NCBI GenBank assembly: GCA_002393095.1
Contig: DGII01000017.1
Coordinates: 3,903 to 23,652, forward strand
Reading direction: 5' to 3'
Origin: Lachnospiraceae bacterium UBA3826
Lineage (GTDB): Bacteria > Bacillota > Clostridia > Lachnospirales > Lachnospiraceae
DNA: 19,750 bases
Below the pieces are notes generated by a model that worked only from the letters and a program-made list of their open reading frames with translations, ran no database searches and had not been told where the DNA came from. Each line of letters starts with the position of its first letter. Position 1 is the first letter of the stretch. Position numbers and translations under genes: made by a program. Of this stretch, positions 1 through 7,122 are shown in pieces.

Positions 1-543
1 GAGAAGGGCAAGGGCTTCTATCATCAGCCCAAGTCAGGCAAGGATTTTACCACAGACGAGCTTATAGATCACTGGGAGAAGTTAGTGGACAAGTACCCCA
101 TCATCTCTATCGAGGATGGTCTTGATGAGGAGGATTGGGAAGGCTGGAAGAAGATGACCGAGAGGATCGGTGATAAGGTTCAGCTTGTAGGTGATGACCT
201 CTTCGTGACCAATACAGAGAGACTTGCCAAGGGTATCGCCAACGGCGCTGCCAATTCCATCCTTATCAAGCTTAACCAGATCGGTTCCGTATCTGAGACG
301 CTTGATGCTATCAAGCTTGCCAATAAGAACGGATACACAGCCATATCTTCACACAGATCCGGTGAGACTGCAGATACCACTATCGCCGACCTTGCTGTTG
401 CACTCAATACCCGCCAGATCAAGACCGGTGCACCTTCAAGATCTGAGCGTGTGACCAAGTACAATCAGCTCCTTCGTATCGAAGAGCAGCTTAGCGATGC
501 TGCGGTATATCCCGGCATGAAGGCATTCAACGTTAAGAAATAA
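1..543 (+). CDS. eno: Enolase, C-terminal part (5' end outside window)
   Basis: Enolase converts 2-phosphoglycerate to phosphoenolpyruvate in glycolysis, in the cytoplasm. The reading frame is open from base 1, so the start lies upstream of the window and only the last 180 residues or so are present. Visible family motifs in order are SIEDGLDEEDWEGW (a metal-binding acidic residue), LVGDDLFVTN (a second metal-binding Asp), ILIKLNQIGS (catalytic Lys), SSHRSGETADTTIADLAV (substrate loop with the conserved His) and the C-terminal KTGAPSRSERVTKYNQLLRIEE. These match the barrel domain of bacterial enolases and the end is the normal family end. The gene stops at TAA and faces the convergent rpiB-like gene. 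There is no sign of damage. The GTG at 85 is internal and not a real start. Confidence 0.97.
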   Translation, partial: EKGKGFYHQPKSGKDFTTDELIDHWEKLVDKYPIISIEDGLDEEDWEGWKKMTERIGDKVQLVGDDLFVTNTERLAKGIANGAANSILIKLNQIGSVSETLDAIKLANKNGYTAISSHRSGETADTTIADLAVALNTRQIKTGAPSRSERVTKYNQLLRIEEQLSDAAVYPGMKAFNVKK

Positions 544-577
544 TCTTTTTTTCCTCTTTCATAATATTAATAGATTT

Positions 578-608
578 GGGGCGATATCCTTATATCGGAT
601 ATCGCCCC
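578..608. terminator. Strong hairpin between convergent eno and rpiB-like genes
   Basis: A perfect 12-bp inverted repeat, GGGGCGATATCC at 578-589 and GGATATCGCCCC at 597-608, encloses a 7-base loop. It sits 35 bases after the enolase stop and 57 bases beyond the stop of the facing gene. A second short hairpin (GCCGG 617-621, CCGGC 627-631, then TTT) follows on the + strand. Neither strand has a long T run directly after the big stem, so it is not a textbook intrinsic terminator. Position between two converging genes makes transcription termination or 3'-end protection the likely role. Confidence 0.55.
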
Positions 609-665
609 ATCCTTATGCCGGAATCACCGGCTTTACTATGATGTTCTTAATCAATCTGTCTTTTC

Positions 666-1307
666 CTACTCGCCTATAAGCTCCTTAACAACTTCCTTGA
701 TCTTCTCGTCCTTGCAATCCCTGTAGAAGTATTCCTTGAAATGCTCACCGGATAATGCACCGACAGTAAGATCTCTGTCAAGCTCCTTAAGGATATCGCA
801 TATATCTCTGTAGGTCACTGTCTTGACCTCATCGAGTATCTTCTTATTACGCTTCTCAGGTACGGCCCTCTCTCTGGGATATCCCTGTCCGCTCTCCTCA
901 CAGTAGAGCTTCTCGAAGATATACTCAAGATTCAGATCTCCGCCCCATCCGAAACCCTTGGCGAAGGGTATCGCTATCGCGTTACCGTCATTGATCTGTG
1001 CGAAGGTATATGCATCCAGAGCATCCTCCACATGTCCGCATATAACACCCGGAAATGAATTGAGCGCAAGCATCGCTCCCTCTCCCGTACCGCAGCCTGT
1101 GATGACATAATCAGCTGCTCCCGAATTAAGCAATACAGCGGCTAAGATACCGTTCTGTACATATGTAAGCTGACATGCATCCTCTGCGGAATACATTCCG
1201 TAATTAACGACCTCGTATCCCTTAGGTTCTACTACCTTCTTAAGTGCGGCTTCTATGATACCGTTCTTGGCTGCCTGTGAATTCTCATTGATAAGTGCGA
1301 TCTTCAT
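666..1307 (-). CDS. RpiB/LacA/LacB-family sugar-phosphate isomerase
   Basis: A 213-residue protein of the ribose-5-phosphate isomerase B / galactose-6-phosphate isomerase family, which interconverts aldose and ketose phosphates in the cytoplasm. The N-terminal 140 residues carry the family core: MKIALINENSQ at the start, and YVITGCGTGEGAMLALN around residues 67-83, which corresponds to the CGTG(I)G active-site loop with its catalytic Cys. It is longer than the roughly 150-residue RpiB core, with about 70 extra charged residues at the C-terminus, as in the longer RpiB-like subgroup. The substrate cannot be read from sequence. The start is supported by AGGAGG at 1314-1319, seven bases upstream. 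It lies 74 bases downstream of the patB-like gene on the same strand and may be in the same transcript. Confidence 0.88.
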   Translation of the reverse strand: MKIALINENSQAAKNGIIEAALKKVVEPKGYEVVNYGMYSAEDACQLTYVQNGILAAVLLNSGAADYVITGCGTGEGAMLALNSFPGVICGHVEDALDAYTFAQINDGNAIAIPFAKGFGWGGDLNLEYIFEKLYCEESGQGYPRERAVPEKRNKKILDEVKTVTYRDICDILKELDRDLTVGALSGEHFKEYFYRDCKDEKIKEVVKELIGE

Positions 1308-1321
1308 AATTTTCCTCCTGA

Positions 1322-1337
1322 TACATATATATATGTA
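1322..1337. promoter_or_regulatory. 16-bp perfect palindrome upstream of the rpiB-like RBS
   Basis: TACATATATATATGTA reads the same on both strands. It ends two bases before the AGGAGG box of the rpiB-like gene, within the 74-base gap after the patB-like gene. It could be an operator or a weak leader hairpin. It is AT-rich and low in complexity, so chance is possible. Confidence 0.3.
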
Positions 1338-1381
1338 GATACTATACTAACGTATCCATTCTATCAGAAAACTTATCAATG

Positions 1382-2557
1382 TTAAAGTACAGACTCTATT
1401 CTTTCAAGCGCTTCCTTAAGTATGGATCTCGGACAGGCCGCATTGATCCTCTGGAAGCCCTCACCTATGGCTCCGAATACCCTGCCGCTGTCAAGCCACA
1501 GCTTCGCCTTATGTATGATCCTGTCATCCAGCTCATCCGCATTAAGCCCCGTACCGCTAAAGTCAAGCCACACAAGATAAGTCCCCTCATGCGGACACAT
1601 CTCTACGCCCTTAAGCCTCTTATCCGTGAAGTCCCTGACATATTCTATATTGGAACGCACATAAGACATCATGGCCTCATACCACTCTCTGCCATCTCTG
1701 TATGCCGCTTCACAGGCTATAAGACCAAGTACGCTTAACTGACTTATACCGGCTGCATCGACCTCTTTTCTGAAGCTGTGCCTCAGTCCGGCATTGGGTA
1801 TGAATATATTGGATATGAGCATGCTTGCCAGATTGAAGGTCTTACTTGGCGATGTACAGGTGATGCTTATATCCTCATATTCCTTTTTGATACTTGCGAA
1901 AGGTATATGCTTACCGTTAAAGGCAAAGTCCTGATGGATTTCGTCCGACACGACCGTCACACCGTTTCTGACACATATGTCACCTATTATGACAAGCTCG
2001 TCTTTTGTCCACACCCTGCCTACGGGATTATGCGGATTACATAGGAAGAAAAGCTTTATCTTCTCTTCTTTTATCTTCTTCTCAAAGCCCTCCGCATCCA
2101 TTATATAATATCCGTCTTCATTCCGTATAAGATCATTGGAGACGACCCTTCGACCGTTATCCTCTATTACCTCCATGAATGGATAGTACACCGGAAGCTG
2201 AAGCAGTACTCCGTCACCCGGCTTAGTGAATGCCTTCACACACATTGCCAGCGCGAATACCACACCCGGAGTCTTCACAAGCCATTCTCTTCTTACATTC
2301 CAGCCGTGTTGCCTGCTTATCCAGCCGCTTATGGCATCAAAATATGCGCTGCCCGGCTCGCTGTATCCGTATATGGCATGTGCGGCGCGCTTAACTACGG
2401 CATCCTCTACATATGAAGTGGTACGAAAGTCCATATCGGCTACCCAAAGAGGCAGCACATCCTCAGGCATATGTCTTTCCTTTGCGAAATCGTACTTAAG
2501 GCTATATGTTCCCTTTCTGTCAATTACAGTATCAAAATCAAGATTCCTCTCCGGCAT
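1382..2557 (-). CDS. patB: MalY/PatB-type pyridoxal-phosphate C-S lyase / aminotransferase
   Basis: A fold-type I PLP enzyme of the MalY/PatB group, which cleaves C-S bonds in cystathionine or cysteine conjugates (cystathionine beta-lyase activity), in the cytoplasm. Visible marks are LPLWVADMDF near residue 35, a glycine/proline-rich substrate segment, FFLCNPHNPVGRVW, VVSDEIHQDF (PLP-contacting Asp) and SPSKTFNLA with the Schiff-base lysine at about residue 239. Length, 391 residues, is normal. The longer reading from 2581 adds eight residues but has no RBS. ATG at 2557 has GGTGGA at 2563-2568, and it aligns with the starts of two other genes in the window that share the same leader. It lies downstream of a trans-sulfuration enzyme gene, which supports a role in sulfur amino-acid metabolism. 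Exact substrate unknown. Confidence 0.9.
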   Translation of the reverse strand: MPERNLDFDTVIDRKGTYSLKYDFAKERHMPEDVLPLWVADMDFRTTSYVEDAVVKRAAHAIYGYSEPGSAYFDAISGWISRQHGWNVRREWLVKTPGVVFALAMCVKAFTKPGDGVLLQLPVYYPFMEVIEDNGRRVVSNDLIRNEDGYYIMDAEGFEKKIKEEKIKLFFLCNPHNPVGRVWTKDELVIIGDICVRNGVTVVSDEIHQDFAFNGKHIPFASIKKEYEDISITCTSPSKTFNLASMLISNIFIPNAGLRHSFRKEVDAAGISQLSVLGLIACEAAYRDGREWYEAMMSYVRSNIEYVRDFTDKRLKGVEMCPHEGTYLVWLDFSGTGLNADELDDRIIHKAKLWLDSGRVFGAIGEGFQRINAACPRSILKEALERIESVL

Positions 2558-2653
2558 ATTAATCCACCATGCCGAGCACATTGTGCGAGGCTCGCGAGGC
2601 GAATTTCAGATTCGCCGATGCGATAAGGCGATTTGGGCTCGGCACAAATCGCT
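2558..2653 (-). ncRNA. Pseudoknot leader element, copy A (before patB-like gene)
   Basis: Read on the - strand, the element has a hairpin P3 (GCGATTTG at 2652-2645, CAAATCGC at 2635-2628). Its 9-base loop contains TGCCGAGC (2644-2637), which is complementary to GCTCGGCA (2577-2570) downstream. Between them is a second hairpin P2, GGCGAAT (2616-2610) and ATTCGCC (2604-2598), with a 5-base loop. The loop-to-tail pairing makes a pseudoknot. The downstream strand of that pairing abuts the patB RBS, with 12 bases between it and the ATG. Copy B at 3867-3960 has the same layout with different paired bases. A cis-regulatory RNA or a short structured genomic repeat are both possible. No known riboswitch class was recognised. 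Confidence 0.65.
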
Positions 2654-2689
2654 GTGTGAAAAATATGATATCGATCATATTTTTCACAC
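2654..2689 (-). repeat. 16-bp perfect hairpin after the trans-sulfuration gene
   Basis: GTGTGAAAAATATGAT and its exact complement flank a 4-base loop. It starts 17 bases after the stop of the trans-sulfuration gene and directly precedes pseudoknot copy A. A very similar hairpin (TGAAAAATATGA/TCATATTTTTCA) occurs at 14972-15001 before the NUDIX gene. The TTTTT lies inside the 3' arm rather than after the stem, so this is not a classical terminator. An mRNA-stability or attenuation role within the operon is inferred. Confidence 0.65.
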
Positions 2690-2705
2690 TAACCTCCATA
2701 CCAGA

Positions 2706-3866
2706 TTACCTTCCTGCCTCTATATCATCGAAGACCTTATTTAACTCCGCTATCAGATCCTCTTTATCCTCAATTCCCACAGATATACGAAGCACGCTGT
2801 CCGTTATACCGTTCTTCTCTCTTATCTCCTTGGGAACATCGGCATGTGTCTGCGTGGTCGGATATGTGATAAGTGTCTCCACACCGCCAAGGCTCTCCGC
2901 ATACTTGATCATCCGAACCTTCTCAAGTATCTTAAGAGCGTATTCACGGCTTTCAAGCTCTATGGTAAGCATGGCGCCGAAACCTCTTGCCTGCTTTTTC
3001 TGTATCTCATATCCGGGATTCTCCGGTATGCCGGGATATATGATCTTCTTAACGCTCTTACGCGTCTTAAGCCAGTCAACTAATGCAAGCGCATTCTCCT
3101 GTGCCCTCTCCATCCTAAGTCCCAGTGTCTTGATACCCCTTAGCACAAGATAGCTGTCGAAGGGTGATAAGCATGAGCCTGTTGTCTTATACAGGAATCT
3201 AAGCTTTTCACTTATATCATCTCTGCCTGTCACTAAGAAGCCTGCCAGAGTATCATTATGTCCGCCCAGATACTTGGTCCCGCTGTGCACTACTATATCG
3301 GCACCAAGCTTAAGGGGATTCTGGAAGTAAGGTGACATAAAGGTATTGTCCACCACAAGCAGAAGTCCGTTATCGTGGGCGATCTTCGCAGTCGCTTCAA
3401 TATCCGTGATATTCATCATGGGATTGGTCGGAGTCTCTATATATATGGCCTTCGTATCCTCTGTGATATAAGACCTTATATCCTCCTTATGGCAGTCTAT
3501 GGATGTGAACTTAAGTCCGTTCTTCTCATTGATCTGCTTAAAAAGCCTTATACTCCCACCATAGAGGTCGGCATCGGCTATTATATGATCGCCGGGCTTA
3601 AACATCTCCATAAGAAGCGTCACAGCCGCCATTCCGGATGAAAAAGCAAGGGCATCCGTTCCGCCCTCAAGCGAGGCCAGTATCTTCTCCAGATGATCCC
3701 TTGTGGGGTTAGACACTCTGTTATAATCGTAGCCCGTGCTCTGTCCTACACCGGGATGGGCATAGGTCGCCGTCTGATATATCGGATAGCTTATGGCTCC
3801 GTAATGCTCTGTCCTGCCCTCCTCTTCCTCAAGATGCAGACATTTCGTATTGATACCTCGAGACAT
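2706..3866 (-). CDS. Cys/Met-metabolism PLP enzyme (cystathionine gamma-synthase/lyase family)
   Basis: A trans-sulfuration enzyme of the MetB/MetC/cystathionine gamma-lyase family, PLP-dependent and cytoplasmic. From ATG at 3866 it is 386 residues, the usual length. Motifs in order: YNRVSNPTRDHLEKILASLEGG (PLP phosphate-binding Tyr/Arg region), FSSGMAAV, DADLYGGSIRLF, IETPTNPMMNITDI, VVDNTFMSPYFQNP and HSGTKYLGGHND with the Schiff-base Lys at about residue 198, then SLGGVETLI and LRISVGIED near the C-terminus. The family does not separate synthase from lyase by eye, so no gene symbol is given. The start at 3866 has GGAGAG just upstream (3870-3875) and matches the other two leader-preceded genes; ATG at 3878 lacks a well-placed RBS. 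It is followed by the patB-like C-S lyase gene, so a cysteine-methionine interconversion unit is likely. Confidence 0.92.
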   Translation of the reverse strand: MSRGINTKCLHLEEEEGRTEHYGAISYPIYQTATYAHPGVGQSTGYDYNRVSNPTRDHLEKILASLEGGTDALAFSSGMAAVTLLMEMFKPGDHIIADADLYGGSIRLFKQINEKNGLKFTSIDCHKEDIRSYITEDTKAIYIETPTNPMMNITDIEATAKIAHDNGLLLVVDNTFMSPYFQNPLKLGADIVVHSGTKYLGGHNDTLAGFLVTGRDDISEKLRFLYKTTGSCLSPFDSYLVLRGIKTLGLRMERAQENALALVDWLKTRKSVKKIIYPGIPENPGYEIQKKQARGFGAMLTIELESREYALKILEKVRMIKYAESLGGVETLITYPTTQTHADVPKEIREKNGITDSVLRISVGIEDKEDLIAELNKVFDDIEAGR

Positions 3867-3960
3867 TGTACTCTCCATTCCGGAGCGTTAGCGACGGGCA
3901 AGGCAAATCTCCAATTTGCCGATGCCATCATGCGATTTGTGACGCTCCGACGCAAATCGC
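3867..3960 (-). ncRNA. Pseudoknot leader element, copy B (before trans-sulfuration gene)
   Basis: Same architecture as copy A on the - strand. P3 is GCGATTTG (3960-3953) with CAAATCGC (3939-3932). Its 13-base loop holds CGGAGCGT (3949-3942), complementary to ACGCTCCG (3888-3881). P2 is GGCAAAT (3920-3914) with ATTTGCC (3908-3902) and a 5-base loop. The P3-P2 spacer is 11 bases in both copies and shares GCATC. The pseudoknot helix has different bases in A and B but stays fully paired, and P2 shows one compensatory change. The helix ends 14 bases before ATG 3866, next to the RBS. The 5' hairpin of copy A is absent here. Confidence 0.65.
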
Positions 3961-4012
3961 TGTTACTCTTGTCATATTCCTATCATTCATATCCACTTAG
4001 TAGGATATATTT

Positions 4013-4041
4013 ATTATAGCAGATAACTATTTACTTGTACA
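4013..4041 (-). promoter_or_regulatory. Candidate promoter of the trans-sulfuration gene
   Basis: On the - strand, TGTACA (4041-4036) and a perfect TATAAT (4018-4013) are separated by 17 bases. The predicted transcript would start near 4006 and carry a leader of about 140 bases, which includes pseudoknot copy B. The -35 box matches the consensus at four of six positions. Confidence 0.5.
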
Positions 4042-4339
4042 CCCCTTTATATCAATTTTTATCAAAAGCTGTCCCGGTTGACATACATATCATCGGAACA
4101 ATCCCAGCTAATCGGATTATATGTCAGCCATACTCTAAAAGCAAGTTCGGCATCTGTCATAATTTGAGATTAAGATATGATCAATGCTTTATCATTAATA
4201 TGATTTATGATAGAATCAATGTATTGTAGTGGTTCATTAATATATTATCAGCCCGGCCAAATCAACAGATCGTCGGTAATCAGTGACCGGCTTAGTGATC
4301 ACGGCTGTAGCATGATATTATCGGGAGTGAGAATATAAT
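4042..4339. other. Intergenic region upstream of the lipoprotein gene
   Basis: This AT-rich stretch of about 300 bases lies between the divergent trans-sulfuration and lipoprotein genes. It contains an isolated TTGACA at 4078-4083 without a -10 box at the right distance, and a weak pair TTTATC 4188-4193 / TAGAAT 4211-4216 with 17-base spacing. I see no coding frame, tRNA or strong repeat here. Confidence 0.5.
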
Positions 4340-5710
4340 ATGAATAAAAGATTACCGGCGAAACGGTATGTGGCAATTCTCTTAATTGCTGCATTTTCTT
4401 TACAGCTTATCGCATGTGGGAGTGAAGGCAAGGAGGAAGCTCCTGCTTCAGAGGAGGCTGTATCTACAGACAAAAATCCGGCTTTAGAGGAAGAGGAAAA
4501 CGCACTCTCTATGTATGTGGGCGCTTGGAAGTATGATGCCTACGATCTGGTACTTGCAATTGATGGCCAGAGTCAATGGGCATGTGCCGACGGCAAGGGT
4601 GACATCCTGTATTCAGGGAAGGTTGTTCTTAAGGAGAATGGCTTTCTGTTAGAATATGATGACAGCGACAGCACCGATACCTTTCAGCTTACGGATGATG
4701 GAAAGCTGATCGATGCGGACGGCAATACCCTGTCTAAGCTTGATACGGATAATACGCAGCCGCCTACAGCAGATGATCAACTGACACAGGTTGCATATTT
4801 TCCCGGTAAATTTGAAGCCTTTTCCATCAATTATCCTGAGAAAATGACCGCAAAGCCCAGAACTGATCTGGCCAACTCCCTTGACTTCAATGTGGTTGGC
4901 TGTATAGGAATGGATGACTCCTATGCCACGACCCTTGTGACATTCCAGCCCTTGCAGGATATAGACCAGTATATGGGCAAGGGAGCGGCACTGGCAAAGC
5001 CCTGCATGGGATTCCTTTTGAACAACTGTGTCAACACTTACTTCGGAAGTCACCTTATCAATATGATAGGTACGGATTTCGAGGATCATGGCAGCTACTA
5101 CAGCATAAAGGGATATATGTGGTTCTCCGGCGAAATCTATGATAAGGACTTTGATAAGCCTGTGCGCGGAATCACAGAAATGCGGTATTTTGGTCCTACC
5201 GGATACGGTATGATCGCTACCACCATTGCTCCGGAGAGCGTCATCGAACGATATGCGGCTATTACAGCCAAAATGCTTGACACCTGTACCTATAAGACAG
5301 ACTGGTCTACAGCCCCCAAGGTGGTGCCCGCCCAGCCTCAAAAGCAAAAGCGCTCAACTAAGAAATCAACCGCAAGTGATTCCGGTGATTACGGCACTGC
5401 CTACTATTGGACGGACGAAGACGGGGATATCTGGTACTGGAACGGCTATGAGAATATCTTCCAGAGCTTCGGAACCGATGGCTACATAGATGATGACGGA
5501 GAGTATTACGAATCCAACGACGCAGGTTGGGATGTTGATAACTATTATGATGATTATGACATTTATTCCGATCCGGGAGATGGATTTGATGCATGGTCAG
5601 ATCCGGGCGACTACGCCTACAGTGATATAGGAGACAACGAAGACTACAACTACGAATATTCCGATTCGGGTGACTATGGTGACTACGGTGATTACGGTGA
5701 CGACTGGTGA
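4340..5710 (+). CDS. Secreted lipoprotein with Asp/Tyr/Gly-rich C-terminal tail
   Basis: A 456-residue predicted lipoprotein of unknown function. Residues 1-26 form a lipoprotein signal peptide with lipobox LIAC, so Cys26 would be lipidated and the protein held on the outer face of the membrane. A short acidic linker follows. Residues about 53-130 (YVGAWKYDAYDLVLAIDG onward, with a DDGKLIDADGNTL turn) resemble a small beta-rich domain common in clostridial lipoproteins. The middle 150-320 region is a second globular part with no motif I recognise. A basic KQKRSTKKST patch near 335-345 precedes the tail, which is strongly acidic and repeats short SDPGDY / SDSGDYGDYGDY units up to the end. ATG 4340 has a GGGAG box 13 bases upstream, a slightly long spacing. 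It is a single-gene unit facing the MATE gene. Confidence 0.8.
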   Translation: MNKRLPAKRYVAILLIAAFSLQLIACGSEGKEEAPASEEAVSTDKNPALEEEENALSMYVGAWKYDAYDLVLAIDGQSQWACADGKGDILYSGKVVLKENGFLLEYDDSDSTDTFQLTDDGKLIDADGNTLSKLDTDNTQPPTADDQLTQVAYFPGKFEAFSINYPEKMTAKPRTDLANSLDFNVVGCIGMDDSYATTLVTFQPLQDIDQYMGKGAALAKPCMGFLLNNCVNTYFGSHLINMIGTDFEDHGSYYSIKGYMWFSGEIYDKDFDKPVRGITEMRYFGPTGYGMIATTIAPESVIERYAAITAKMLDTCTYKTDWSTAPKVVPAQPQKQKRSTKKSTASDSGDYGTAYYWTDEDGDIWYWNGYENIFQSFGTDGYIDDDGEYYESNDAGWDVDNYYDDYDIYSDPGDGFDAWSDPGDYAYSDIGDNEDYNYEYSDSGDYGDYGDYGDDW

Positions 5711-5775
5711 TCATCACTTACCTGTTATTATAGCCGAATATGATCATTGCAAGTGGCGCATAACGAATAACACAC

Positions 5776-7122
5776 CTACTCTTCCTTAGGCATATGCCTC
5801 ATAAGCCATATGCAGAAGAGAAGTGACGGGAAGAATGTAAGGACATAGGCAAGCGGCTGTGCCTCCTGTATGCCTGCAAGACCGCGCAGACCCGAAAGTA
5901 TTAAAAGGGAGGGAATGAAGAATATCCCGCTTCGCATGGACGAAAGCACGGATGCGCCTGCACTGTGTCCGGTACTCTGATACAGCATCTCAGTCACCAT
6001 GGATAAGGGCAGGAATACAAGCGACAATATCTGAAGCCGCAGGGCTCTTGTACCTATCTCTATGACCTTCGGGTCATTGCGGAATACACCTATAAGAGAC
6101 CCTGACTTGATATATACGATGACTATGGCGATAAGCATAAGACACTCTCCGGCAAAAAGGGTGAATCTGAAGCCCTTGCGCACCCTTGAATATCTGCCGG
6201 CGCCGTAGTTAAAGGCACTGACAGGCTGGAAGCCCTGACCGACACCCAGTGCTACCGAGAAGATGAAGAATGATATCCGTGATACTATACTCATGGCTGC
6301 GACTGCCTCATCCCCGTATACACCCGCAAGGGAATTAAGGATAATGGTTGCCAGACTTCCAAGCCCCTGTCTTAAGAGACTGGGAAGCCCCGCCGCACAG
6401 ATAGTAAGTATCACGCCGGGCTTAGGTTCAACATTATATATTGAAAGCCTGCTTGTAGTCTGTCCCCTTAAGAATGCGGACAGTAGTATACAGAAGCTTG
6501 CGATCTGACTTATACATGTAGAGAGCCCTGCGCCTGCCACACCCATCTTAAGACCGAACATAAGGATGGGATCGCCTGCCATATTAAGGAAGGAGCCTGC
6601 AAGGAGCCCCACCATTCCAAGCGCCGCCTTACCCTCGTATCTTAAGACATTATTCATGGTAAAGCTTGCGGACATGAAGGGTGCCGCAATAAGGATGTAT
6701 ACTATATATTGCTTGGCATATGGCGCTATGGTCTTCGTGGAGCCGAGTAACATCACGAGCGGATCTATGAATATGAAGGACACTATGGCAAGGATAAAGC
6801 CAAAGCCCAATGCGCAGAAGAAGGCTGTTGACGCATTCTTAGATGCATTCTTCGTATCCTTGGCTCCAAGCAGTCTTGATACGATAGAGCCGCCGCCCTG
6901 TCCGAACATGAAGCCGAAAGCCTGTATGATAGCCATATAACCGAAGACTATCCCTACGGCACCGGATGCCGAATTACCGAGTCTTCCCACGAATGCTGTG
7001 TCAACAAGATTATAGATATTGGTCACAAGCATATTGATTATTGTGGGTATGGACAGAGTGATGATAAGCTTGGGGATCGGAGTCTCTGTCATTTTCCTGT
7101 ATTGTGCAGTCTGTCTGTCCAT
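5776..7122 (-). CDS. MATE-family multidrug/toxin efflux transporter
   Basis: A 448-residue polytopic membrane protein of the MATE family, which exports drugs or metabolites using a Na+ or H+ gradient. About twelve hydrophobic segments are visible. Hallmarks include the N-terminal PIPKLIITLSIPTIINMLV, NIYNLVDTAFVGRLG, FGQGGGSIVSRLLGA, and the second-half GLGSLATIILNSLAGVYGD and SVALGVGQGFQPVSAFNYGAG. The substrate is unknown. ATG 7122 has AGGAT upstream and gives the N-terminus usual for this group (about ten residues before MTETP). It overlaps the end of the acyltransferase gene by 34 bases. The alternative ATG at 7092 would form an ATGA stop-start overlap but has poor RBS spacing. Either way translation is probably coupled to the upstream gene. 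The frame is intact, unlike the second MATE gene in this window. Confidence 0.93.
   Translation of the reverse strand: MDRQTAQYRKMTETPIPKLIITLSIPTIINMLVTNIYNLVDTAFVGRLGNSASGAVGIVFGYMAIIQAFGFMFGQGGGSIVSRLLGAKDTKNASKNASTAFFCALGFGFILAIVSFIFIDPLVMLLGSTKTIAPYAKQYIVYILIAAPFMSASFTMNNVLRYEGKAALGMVGLLAGSFLNMAGDPILMFGLKMGVAGAGLSTCISQIASFCILLSAFLRGQTTSRLSIYNVEPKPGVILTICAAGLPSLLRQGLGSLATIILNSLAGVYGDEAVAAMSIVSRISFFIFSVALGVGQGFQPVSAFNYGAGRYSRVRKGFRFTLFAGECLMLIAIVIVYIKSGSLIGVFRNDPKVIEIGTRALRLQILSLVFLPLSMVTEMLYQSTGHSAGASVLSSMRSGIFFIPSLLILSGLRGLAGIQEAQPLAYVLTFFPSLLFCIWLMRHMPKEE

Noticed and set aside
180..464. Long antisense frames over enolase and other genes (for example 4649-5347 -, 7317-7793 +)
   Set aside because: They lie opposite well-supported genes, have no RBS and no family motifs; they reflect codon bias of the real genes.
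4078..4083. TTGACA as -35 box of the lipoprotein gene at 4340
   Set aside because: No -10-like hexamer lies 16-18 bases downstream, and the gene is 250 bases away.
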